DNA of 64,000 bases from Eubacterium sp. GTDB taxonomy: Bacteria; Bacillota; Clostridia; Lachnospirales; Lachnospiraceae. A program made the position numbers and the translations under genes. Positions 8,164-14,869 of the stretch are shown here, piece by piece (the first letter of the stretch is position 1; each line of letters begins with the position of its first letter). A model generated the notes under the pieces. It searched no databases, was not told where the DNA came from, and saw only the letters and a list, made by a program, of their open reading frames with translations. The stretch spans positions 1-64,000 of the forward strand of contig JAFXZW010000118.1 of the NCBI GenBank assembly GCA_017541035.1, given 5' to 3'.

Positions 8164-9000
8164 TTATCCCGTCTTTTTTCGTCCGGATACTTCATCGTAG
8201 GTAAATGTCTCCAAGAACTTTCTTGCGCGCTCAGTCTTCGGTGACCGGAAGAAACCGCTCCCCGTTCCCTCCTCCACGATCATTCCCTGATCCAGGAAGA
8301 TCACCCGGTCCGCTATGGCCCTGGCAAAGGACATTTCATGGGTGACGATCACCATGGTCCGCCCCTGTTTTGCGAGCCGAAGAAGCACATCCAGCACCTC
8401 GCGGATCATTTCCGGATCGAGAGCTGCCGTCACTTCGTCAAAAAGCATCACCTCCGGATGCATGGCCAGCGCCCGCACAATGGCGACACGTTGACGTTGT
8501 CCGCCGGATAACTGACGCGGATAGGCATCCGCCTTATCCTCCAGTCCCACGCGCTTCAGCAGCGCAAGCGCTTCCTCCCGAGCTTCCTGCTTATCCCTCT
8601 TCTGCACCTTGACCGGCGCCAGCATGACGTTCTGTAAAATGGTCTTATGCGGGAAAAGTTCATAGCTCTGGAAGACCATACCAACCTTCTGCCGGATTTC
8701 CGACAGTCTTTCCGATGAGCCTTTTCTTCCAAATAACCGGATTGCCGGCTTTCTCTTCTTCAGATCTGCTTCTGTTTCTTCCATTCTGCCGTTTACCGCA
8801 GTTCCTCTGTAGCTTACGGATCCGCCCTGAATCTCCTCCAGACCGTTCAGGCTGCGGAGCAATGTGCTCTTTCCGCATCCGGAAGGACCGAGGATCACGA
8901 TGACCTCCCCTTCCTTTACCGAAAAGGAAATGTCCTTCAGAATCACATTTTCACCATAAGCTTTTCTCAGATGCTCCACACGAAGGATTTCGCTGCTCAT
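8164..9000 (-). CDS. Polar amino-acid ABC importer, ATP-binding subunit
   Basis: A 278-residue ATPase of the GlnQ/HisP class. Walker A GPSGCGKST, signature LSGGQRQR, Walker B VMLFDEV and the switch His in VTHEMSFA are all present. An insertion of about 30 basic residues lies between Walker A and the Q-loop (ETEADLKKRKPAIRLFGRKG), which is not usual for GlnQ. The start at 9000 is chosen because AAGGAG lies eight bases upstream. A longer open frame upstream overlaps the permease gene and has no such site. It pairs with the two HisM/GlnP-type permeases directly upstream in the same operon. Confidence 0.92.
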   Translation of the reverse strand: MSSEILRVEHLRKAYGENVILKDISFSVKEGEVIVILGPSGCGKSTLLRSLNGLEEIQGGSVSYRGTAVNGRMEETEADLKKRKPAIRLFGRKGSSERLSEIRQKVGMVFQSYELFPHKTILQNVMLAPVKVQKRDKQEAREEALALLKRVGLEDKADAYPRQLSGGQRQRVAIVRALAMHPEVMLFDEVTAALDPEMIREVLDVLLRLAKQGRTMVIVTHEMSFARAIADRVIFLDQGMIVEEGTGSGFFRSPKTERARKFLETFTYDEVSGRKKTG

Positions 9001-9028
9001 AACGGTTTGCTCCTTTTTGATCGTTGTT

Positions 9029-9709
9029 TTATGCCACTGCCCACTTCTTCTCCAGCCGCTTTGCCAGAATGCTGACAGGCCAGCATGCCAGGAAATAAAG
9101 CAGGAATACCGCTGCGTACACGCCAAAGGCCGCATTTGGCGAGCTGGTGCGGTTTGCTTCTATGATCTGCTGTCCCACCTTCAGCACCTCCACCACACCG
9201 ATCATCATAACCAGGCTGGTGGTCTTGATCATACGGGTGATGAGATTGATGGAAAGGGGTATCAGACGCCGGAGGGTCTGCGGGATCACAATCAGCAGAT
9301 AGGTCTGCTTCTGATCAAAGCCCAGAGCCGCCGCGCTTTCATACTGATGCTTCGGTATGCTGATCAATGCGCCTCTCGTCAGGTCTCCCATTTCCGCCGT
9401 ACCCCAGAAACTGAAGACGATCACCGCAGCCAGCTCTGCATCAATGTCCCACCCGAATACGCGGGTCGTTCCGAAGAAAACAATGAACAGCAGAACCATC
9501 TGCGGCATAAAACGTACGATTTCCAGATAAGCACGTGTCAGGATGCGGATCACCGGATTCTTTTTCGTCATCAGCACGCCAACTGCGATTCCGAGGATCA
9601 GACTGATGATCACGGAAATGAGGCTGATCCGAAGAGATACCCACAGGCCTTCCAGGAGCCGCCACCCATTTGTACCCTTGAATAATACATCAATTCCCAA
9701 ATCCGGCAT
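9029..9709 (-). CDS. Polar amino-acid ABC importer permease, subunit 2
   Basis: A 226-residue HisM/HisQ-type permease with about five hydrophobic helices. The EAA-type coupling loop reads ESAAALGFDQKQTYLLIVIPQTLRRLIP near residues 133-160. Its start overlaps the previous permease gene by 20 nt, so the two are translationally coupled and probably form a heterodimer. With the ATPase at 8164 it makes a polar amino-acid importer. The binding partner is most likely the N-terminal half of the fused binding protein at 12002-13669. Confidence 0.9.
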   Translation of the reverse strand: MPDLGIDVLFKGTNGWRLLEGLWVSLRISLISVIISLILGIAVGVLMTKKNPVIRILTRAYLEIVRFMPQMVLLFIVFFGTTRVFGWDIDAELAAVIVFSFWGTAEMGDLTRGALISIPKHQYESAAALGFDQKQTYLLIVIPQTLRRLIPLSINLITRMIKTTSLVMMIGVVEVLKVGQQIIEANRTSSPNAAFGVYAAVFLLYFLACWPVSILAKRLEKKWAVA

Positions 9710-10349
9710 GGCGCACCCTCCTTTCCAGCCGGTTTCCGAGGAAGGACACCGGAATTAGGATAATCAGATAAAAGATTACCAGCAGGACCAGACACTCCGT
9801 GGTCTTGTAGTAAAGTCCGATCAGATCCTTTGCCGTAAACATGAGATCCATCAGACTGATGGCCGAGAATACACTGGTCTCCTTCAGAAGAAAGACCACA
9901 TTTGCCGTAAAACCGGGAACACTGACTGAGATGGCCTGAGGAAGCACCACCAGACGAAGCACCTGTCCGGAAGTCATCCCCAGGGAGAGGGCGCTTTCGA
10001 TCTGTTGCTTCTCCACAGTCTCAAGTCCGCTGCGGAAGGTCTCCGCCATATAGGCTCCTCCCAGAAGACCTATCCCCAGAATTCCGCAGAACTCCGCCCC
10101 CAGCCTGATCCCAAGCTTCGGAAGTCCGAAATACAGGAAAAAAAGCTGTACCAGAAGGGGAGTGTTCCGAAAAAGCTCAATATAGGCTCCGGCGATCCGC
10201 CGCAAAACCGGAATCCGGTAATAGCGAATGATCGCGGTCAGAAAACCGATCACGAAGGAAAGCAGTATCCCCAGCCAGCCGATCCAAAGCGTCAGCCAAA
10301 GGGCATTTCCGAAAAGAGGCAGATATGCCTCCATCACCTCCAGATTCAT
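9690..10349 (-). CDS. Polar amino-acid ABC importer permease, subunit 1
   Basis: A 219-residue HisM/GlnP-type permease. It has about five membrane helices, the FRNTPLLVQLFFLYFGLP segment typical of this family near residue 60, and the EAA loop ESALSLGMTSGQVLRLVVLPQAI near residues 116-138. It overlaps the end of the MetI-type gene by four bases (ATGA) and is overlapped by the next permease gene. This tight coupling to a different class of ABC importer is the unusual feature of the operon. Confidence 0.9.
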   Translation of the reverse strand: MNLEVMEAYLPLFGNALWLTLWIGWLGILLSFVIGFLTAIIRYYRIPVLRRIAGAYIELFRNTPLLVQLFFLYFGLPKLGIRLGAEFCGILGIGLLGGAYMAETFRSGLETVEKQQIESALSLGMTSGQVLRLVVLPQAISVSVPGFTANVVFLLKETSVFSAISLMDLMFTAKDLIGLYYKTTECLVLLVIFYLIILIPVSFLGNRLERRVRHAGFGN

Positions 10350-11014
10350 ACTCTCCGCCTGTCAACCTTTCCGGAGAGAAGCATTCCCAGCCACTGCAGG
10401 ATCTGCATCAGAAGGACCAGTATCACCACAGTGATGATCATGACCTCCGTCTCATAGCGATAATAACCGTATCGGATGGCGATATCACCGAGTCCTCCTC
10501 CTCCGATCACCCCTGCCATGGCAGAGTATCCGAGGATGGTCCCCAGCGCGATCGTTATCCCTACAAGGAGCGATGTCCTGGCCTCCGGGAGCAGTACCTT
10601 TCGTACGATGGTGAACTTTCCTGCGCCGAGACTGACTGCCGCCTCGATCACACCGCGATCCACCTCCTTCAGAGAATTCTCAACCATCCGTGCGATCAGC
10701 GGTGCTGCAGCGATTGTCAGCGGAACGATAGTCGCCGTCGTTCCGTAACTTTTGCCCACCACCAGCTTCGTCAGCGGCTGGATCAGAATGAGAAGGATCA
10801 GAAAGGGAACGCTTCTCGTCACATTTATGATCAGATCCAGCGCCCGGTACATGACCGGATGCGGGCTGATTCCATTGTTGTTCGTAATGGTAAGAAGGAC
10901 GCCGAGGGGCAGTCCGATCAGATACCCAAGGGCAGTGGAAATGAGCACCATACGCAAGGTGTCCAGCGTTCCTTCTGCCAGCATGGGCCATAATTCAGCC
11001 AGCTGCATGCGCAC
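10346..11014 (-). CDS. metI: Methionine-type ABC importer permease (MetI)
   Basis: A 222-residue permease of the MetI family. It has about five helices, the characteristic SVPFLILLILIQPLTKLVVG region near residues 66-85, and the coupling loop EAAVSLGAGKFTIVRKVLLPEA near 120-142. The family partners MetN and MetQ in import of methionine and, in some bacteria, cystine or derivatives. It overlaps the ATPase gene by 20 nt on one side and the polar amino-acid permease by four on the other. The matching binding protein is the C-terminal MetQ-like half of the fused lipoprotein. Confidence 0.92.
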   Translation of the reverse strand: MRMQLAELWPMLAEGTLDTLRMVLISTALGYLIGLPLGVLLTITNNNGISPHPVMYRALDLIINVTRSVPFLILLILIQPLTKLVVGKSYGTTATIVPLTIAAAPLIARMVENSLKEVDRGVIEAAVSLGAGKFTIVRKVLLPEARTSLLVGITIALGTILGYSAMAGVIGGGGLGDIAIRYGYYRYETEVMIITVVILVLLMQILQWLGMLLSGKVDRRRV

Positions 11015-11885
11015 CTCCTTTGATCACTCGCAGGCCTTTGGAACCCATGTCGGGAGCCTGCATCTCATTTGTCATTAATATATCCTCTGTATGATCTCCC
11101 GGTTCCGCATCCCTTTGCTCTTCATCCACCAGCTCCTCTTCCATCTCCCTCAGGAGCAGAAGCTGTCTTGCCGCTTTGGACTTCGGATTCCGGAAGACTT
11201 CCTTCACTTGTCCGATCTCCGCCACTCTTCCGTGGTGCAGGACCGCAACGCTGTCGCAGATCTCTGTGATCACACGCATTTCATGTGTGATGATCACAAT
11301 GGAAATGTGGTACTCCCGGTTTACCTTCCGGAGCAGTTCGAGTATGGTCCGGGTAGTCTGGGGATCCAGCGCACTGGTAGCCTCGTCACAGAGGATGATC
11401 CTCGGATGAGATGCCAGGGCCCGTGCGATCGCCACTCTTTGCTGCTGCCCTCCGGAAAGCTGGACCGGATAGGACTTTGCCTTCTCCTCCAATCCCACCG
11501 TCCGAAGGTACTCCAGTGCCTCTTTTCTTGCTTCTTTCTTCCGCAGACCTGCGATCTCCAGAGGGAAGCAGACATTGTCCAGCACCGTTCTTTGCATCAA
11601 CAGATTGAACTGTTGGAAGATCATCGCGATGTTCTGCCGTTCCAGCCTGAGCTCCCGCTCGGAAAGAGACAGAATATCCTTTCCTTCCACACGGACAGTT
11701 CCTTCTTCCGGACGCTCCAGCAGATTGATACAACGAACCAGCGTGCTCTTCCCGGCTCCGGAAAGTCCGATCACACCGAATATCTCACCCTCCTCCACGG
11801 ATAGGCTGACATCCTTCAGTGCCTGTACTGCACCGGTCTTTCCGGAATATGTTTTATTCACTTTTTCCAGTTCAATCACTGCCAT
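10995..11885 (-). CDS. metN: Methionine-type ABC importer ATP-binding protein (MetN)
   Basis: A 296-residue MetN-type ATPase. It has Walker A GLSGAGKST, signature LSGGQQQR, Walker B IILCDEATSALDP and switch motif ITHEMRV. Standard MetN carries a C-terminal regulatory NIL domain of about 100 residues that binds methionine. Here the ATPase domain is followed by only about 50 polar residues ending in VIKGGAHAAG, so the methionine-sensing domain appears absent and transinhibition may be lost. AGGAG precedes the ATG. The 116 nt upstream, after the binding-protein gene, can form a GGCTCC/GGGAGCC-closed structure. Confidence 0.9.
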   Translation of the reverse strand: MAVIELEKVNKTYSGKTGAVQALKDVSLSVEEGEIFGVIGLSGAGKSTLVRCINLLERPEEGTVRVEGKDILSLSERELRLERQNIAMIFQQFNLLMQRTVLDNVCFPLEIAGLRKKEARKEALEYLRTVGLEEKAKSYPVQLSGGQQQRVAIARALASHPRIILCDEATSALDPQTTRTILELLRKVNREYHISIVIITHEMRVITEICDSVAVLHHGRVAEIGQVKEVFRNPKSKAARQLLLLREMEEELVDEEQRDAEPGDHTEDILMTNEMQAPDMGSKGLRVIKGGAHAAG

Positions 11886-12001
11886 AATGGTCTCCTGTCT
11901 CCATTGTCGTTCTGTGGCTCCCGAAACCCTTTATGCTCCTTCACTGCTGCGCGGTTCCGGATGACATCCCTTTCCGGGGCTTACGGAGCCAAATCATCTG
12001 G

Positions 12002-13669
12002 TCAGTTGAACGGGATGACCGCTCCGTCGTAGGTATCAACAATAAACTGACGGATTTCCTCGGACTCCAGTACCTTTACCAGTGCCTGAATCTTTTCGCT
12101 TTTTTCATTTCCCGCTTTGACGCCGATGATATTCACATAGGTTTTGGCAGCCTCGGAATCGGATTTTTCAAATGCGATGGCATCCTTTCCGACCGAAAGA
12201 CCTGCCTCCAGTGCGTAGTTGCCATTCAGAACGACCAGTGCCACTTCCCCTCTTACCCGGGATACCTGAGCTGCCTCAAGTTCCTGAATCTTCAGATTCT
12301 TCGGATTGTCCTGAATGTCAAGGATCGTTGCGGTAAGGCCTGCGCCTTCCTTCAGCGTGATCACACCGTTTGCTTGCAGTAACAGGAGGGCTCTTGCTTC
12401 ATTTGTCGTGTCATTCGGAACCGCGATGGTATCGCCATCCTCCAGAGCATCAAGAGATGCCTTTGTTCCCGGATAGATTCCGAAGGGTTCATAATGAATG
12501 CCGGCTGCATTTACGATGTTTGTTCCGTTTTCCTTATTGAAATCATCCAGATACGGAACATGCTGGAAATAGTTTGCGTCGATCTCACCGCTCTCAACTA
12601 CGAGATTCGGCTGTACATAATCCTCAAACTCGGTTACCTGCAGATCCCAGCCCTCAGCGGCAAGAATGCTCTTTGCCTTCGCCAGAATCTCCGCATGAGG
12701 TGTCGGGGAAGCTGCTACGGTAATGGTTCCTTTTGACTCCTGCTTTTCCTCGGTTGTCTTTTCGGAAACAACCCCTCCTTCAATGACCAGAGTGTCCTCA
12801 AATTCATTTCCATAGGTACCGACCAGAGTTGCCTCATAATCGGCATGGAAGAACTTCTCCTCTCCAAGTGCCTTTATCTCATCATTGATCCAGTTGAGAA
12901 GCGTTGTATTCCCCTTCGTAACGGCCGGTGCGATGGTGTCCGCACTGCCCAGGGAATCAATGCCTACCGTATAGCCCTTATTTTCCTTCGCAAAGGCGAT
13001 GACTTCGGTATTGTCATTTGCCCAGGCTACGCCTGTTCCGTTCTCAAATGCACTTTTCGCTGCGGCATAGGTATCGAACTTCTGAAGCTTGATATCGGAA
13101 TTATTCTTCTCCAGATAGGTCTCGGCGGTGGTACCGGAAATGACAATGATCTGCTCGTCCGTCTTTACCTGGCTGAGATCGGTGACCACGTGATCATCAT
13201 GGGAGACAACGCCGAGAGCTACATTCATGTACGGAAGTGCGAAATCAACCTCTTCCGCCCGCTCAGGAGTTACCGTGAAGTTGGCAAGGACGATATCTAC
13301 CTTTCCGGTCTTCAGATATTCGATCCGGCTGGCTGCTTCCGTGGACACGTAATTGATCTTTACGCCCAGATCCTTTCCAAGGCGCTCCGCCAGATAAACG
13401 TCATACCCCTGATAGGTCCCGTTTTCATCCACATATCCGAAGGGTGACTTGTCGGAGAAAACCCCGATATTCACACTGCCGGACTCCTTGATCTCGTCCA
13501 GAGTCCTGTAGATGGCCTTTTCTTTAGCCGGTGCATCCGTTCCCTTCGCAGCTGCGGAAGACCCGCTGTTCGAACCGCATGCTGTCAGCAGACCAAGAGA
13601 GGCTGCCAATGTCAGTCCGGTTGCTGCTATTCTTCTGAAAATGTTCTTCTTTATTTTTCTATTTTTCAT
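12002..13669 (-). CDS. Fused double binding protein: polar amino-acid SBP plus MetQ/NlpA
   Basis: A 555-residue lipoprotein. The signal peptide ends in LTAC with the acylated Cys near residue 31. Residues about 50-285 are a family 3 solute-binding domain, with the core GSVNIGVFSDKSPFGYVDENG, DIVLANFTVTPERAEEVDFA and VVSHDD. After a linker near 290-313 (EKTTEEKQESKG), residues about 314-555 are a complete NlpA/MetQ domain, with AASPTPHAEIL, DANYFQHVPYL and PNDTTNEARALLLLQ. It is the first structural gene of an operon that encodes one importer for each domain type, so it appears to feed two transporters. Ribosome binding site AAGGAAA. The substrates are inferred to be cyst(e)ine and methionine. 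Confidence 0.92.
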   Translation of the reverse strand: MKNRKIKKNIFRRIAATGLTLAASLGLLTACGSNSGSSAAAKGTDAPAKEKAIYRTLDEIKESGSVNIGVFSDKSPFGYVDENGTYQGYDVYLAERLGKDLGVKINYVSTEAASRIEYLKTGKVDIVLANFTVTPERAEEVDFALPYMNVALGVVSHDDHVVTDLSQVKTDEQIIVISGTTAETYLEKNNSDIKLQKFDTYAAAKSAFENGTGVAWANDNTEVIAFAKENKGYTVGIDSLGSADTIAPAVTKGNTTLLNWINDEIKALGEEKFFHADYEATLVGTYGNEFEDTLVIEGGVVSEKTTEEKQESKGTITVAASPTPHAEILAKAKSILAAEGWDLQVTEFEDYVQPNLVVESGEIDANYFQHVPYLDDFNKENGTNIVNAAGIHYEPFGIYPGTKASLDALEDGDTIAVPNDTTNEARALLLLQANGVITLKEGAGLTATILDIQDNPKNLKIQELEAAQVSRVRGEVALVVLNGNYALEAGLSVGKDAIAFEKSDSEAAKTYVNIIGVKAGNEKSEKIQALVKVLESEEIRQFIVDTYDGAVIPFN

Positions 13670-13687
13670 GATTGTTTCCTTCTTTCT

Positions 13688-13804
13688 TTACTTTGGCTTT
13701 CGCCTGTATTTCTTTTTCCTTTTCTTTCTGATTTCCCCCGCCTCATCAGGGTTCCAACATCGCCGCCCAAGCGGCATTCGCATTGTGTACAAATACTCTC
13801 TCAT
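13688..13804 (-). CDS. Small basic 38-residue protein in the operon leader
   Basis: ATG at 13804, stop TAA at 13688-13690, with AAAGGA and GCAGGA segments upstream as possible ribosome binding sites. The peptide begins MREYLYTMRMPLGRRCWNP and ends in a strongly basic tail of Arg and Lys. It holds three Met and one Cys. The stop lies 18 nt before the fused binding protein start, so translation could couple the two. I do not recognise it. It could be a real small protein or a second regulatory upstream ORF. The GC-rich hairpin GCCGC/GCGGC lies inside it. Confidence 0.55.
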   Translation of the reverse strand: MREYLYTMRMPLGRRCWNPDEAGEIRKKRKKKYRRKPK

Positions 13805-13849
13805 GGTCCTGCCATCCTTTCCGTATTATGGTTGTCTGATTCATTTGCA

Positions 13850-13880
13850 TAAAATAACCGGAATCCATTCTGGATCCCGG
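13850..13880 (-). terminator. Leader intrinsic terminator (attenuator)
   Basis: On the minus strand, CCGGGATCC (13880-13872) pairs with GGATTCCGG (13866-13858) across an AGAAT loop. This gives nine base pairs with one G-U, followed at once by TTATTTTAT. It lies inside the leader, 32 nt after the stop of the Met/Cys leader peptide and 180 nt before the first structural gene. Its 5' arm can instead pair, over eight perfect bases, with GGATCCCG at 13962-13955 within the leader-peptide gene. Confidence 0.8.
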
Positions 13881-13911
13881 CTCAAGTCGCATTATGATCT
13901 GACAGCGTCAA

Positions 13912-14025
13912 TCAGGCACGGCGAAAAGCCGCATTACCGCTATCTCGATCAGATCGGGATCCTTGCAGCATGCAACCGCACATCATCATACACATATATA
14001 AAGTTGTGAAATAAGATGTTTTCAT
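13912..14025 (-). CDS. Met/Cys-rich leader peptide (37 residues), putative attenuator sensor
   Basis: ATG at 14025-14023, stop TGA at 13914-13912, with AAAGGA eight to ten bases before the start and the promoter 39 nt upstream. Codons 11-19 read Met-Cys-Met-Met-Met-Cys-Gly-Cys-Met: five Met and three Cys in nine codons. The segment GGATCCCG follows at codons 22-24 and is the 5' arm of an antiterminator with 13879-13872. Stalling at codons 11-16 for lack of charged Met- or Cys-tRNA would leave this arm free and block the terminator. Translation to the stop would cover it and let the terminator form. No signal peptide or known domain is seen. Confidence 0.85.
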   Translation of the reverse strand: MKTSYFTTLYMCMMMCGCMLQGSRSDRDSGNAAFRRA

Positions 14026-14063
14026 TTCCGTGTTCCTTTCCTTTTGTTTGATTGACATAGCGG

Positions 14064-14092
14064 AGTATACACCCATTCACCTATCGTGTCAA
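14064..14092 (-). promoter_or_regulatory. Near-consensus sigma-A promoter of the sulfur amino-acid operon
   Basis: On the minus strand, TTGACA (14092-14087), exactly 17 nt of spacer and TATACT (14069-14064). Transcription would start near 14057, giving a leader of about 390 nt before the first large gene. An inverted copy of TTGACA at 14052-14057 with TAG next to it forms a loose dyad with the -35 region, and may be an operator or chance. The promoter starts 24 nt after the ybaK stop. Confidence 0.85.
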
Positions 14093-14115
14093 TAGGTTTT
14101 TGAAAAATATTTTCT

Positions 14116-14589
14116 CTACACGATATCCGCAACCCGGATGCCTGCAACCCGGATCAGGTCTTCCGGTGCCACTTCTATCTGGAACCCGACTTTTCCGGCA
14201 CTGACAAATATGGTATCAAAGTCTTCTGCCGTCTCATGGATAAATGTCGGAAAGGGCTTCTTCATCCCGATCGGTGAACATCCGCCATGTACGTACCCCG
14301 TCAGGGGAAGCAGTTCCTTCTGCCTGATCATGCTGACCGCCTTTTCTCCGGAAGCCTTCGCTGCCTTTTTCAGATCCAGCTCCGCTTCCACCGGTACCAC
14401 AAATACATAATAGGATCCGGACTTACCCTGAGTGACAAGCGTCTTAAAGACCTTCTCCTTATCCTCTCCCAGGATACCGGCGATTTCTTCCCCGCTCATT
14501 GTCGCATCCGGCTCATAAGAGTGGCTCTTATAGGAAATCTTTTTCCCATCCAGTACCCGCATGACATTTGTCTTTTCTTCTTTTTTCAT
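14116..14589 (-). CDS. ybaK: Cys-tRNA(Pro)/Cys-tRNA(Cys) deacylase YbaK family
   Basis: A 157-residue protein of the YbaK/EbsC family, matching its usual length of about 155. Recognisable segments are VFKTLVTQGKSGSYYVFVVP near residue 47, the conserved Lys in AVSMIRQKELLPLTGYVHGGCSPIGMKK near 80-108, and IFVSAGKVGFQIEVAPEDL near 127. The family hydrolyses Cys mis-attached to tRNA(Pro), preventing Cys-for-Pro errors. It lies directly upstream of, and in the same direction as, the sulfur amino-acid operon. The location suggests a link to intracellular cysteine load, although that operon has its own promoter. GAGGAG precedes the ATG. Confidence 0.93.
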   Translation of the reverse strand: MKKEEKTNVMRVLDGKKISYKSHSYEPDATMSGEEIAGILGEDKEKVFKTLVTQGKSGSYYVFVVPVEAELDLKKAAKASGEKAVSMIRQKELLPLTGYVHGGCSPIGMKKPFPTFIHETAEDFDTIFVSAGKVGFQIEVAPEDLIRVAGIRVADIV

Positions 14590-14814
14590 CTGTTCTCCTC
14601 ATTTACTGATCACCCGTTTTGCGGTTTCAAAAAAATCTGCTGAGCATATTTTACCATTCTTTTTTTGCCAAAAAAAGCCATACTTTGGGATGGACGCATT
14701 TTATCCCCGGGTTCTACCGGTTCCGGAGGAGAAAGGTAAAATGATATGGCAATCCATGGCAAAATAACGTAAAATGGAAACTGTCATTAATCTATTTCAA
14801 AAGGAGGAATTTGC

Positions 14815-14865
14815 ATGAAACGGATGCATTTCATTTATACTTTTCCCATCAGGTTATCGAGGTAG
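14815..14865 (+). CDS. 16-residue ORF with perfect RBS ahead of the lipoprotein gene
   Basis: AAGGAGG lies eight bases before ATG 14815, and the frame encodes MKRMHFIYTFPIRLSR and stops at 14865. The next gene starts four bases later at 14870. Its only upstream GAGG (14859-14862) lies within the end of this ORF. It therefore looks like a small ORF for translational coupling or leader control. Confidence 0.5.
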   Translation: MKRMHFIYTFPIRLSR

Positions 14866-14869
14866 GCCA

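Noticed and set aside
9001..9135. N-terminal extension of the polar amino-acid ATPase
   Set aside because: It overlaps the permease gene and reads as low-quality sequence. AAGGAG sits before the ATG at 9000.
13670..14057. S-box or T-box riboswitch in the sulfur-operon leader
   Set aside because: I looked for the conserved cores (for example the T-box UGGN bulge partner and specifier loop) and found none. The leader-peptide attenuator explains the terminator better.
14052..14092. TTGACA inverted repeat around the sulfur-operon promoter as a definite operator
   Set aside because: Only the six-base arms match well and one arm is the -35 itself, so chance is as likely as an operator.
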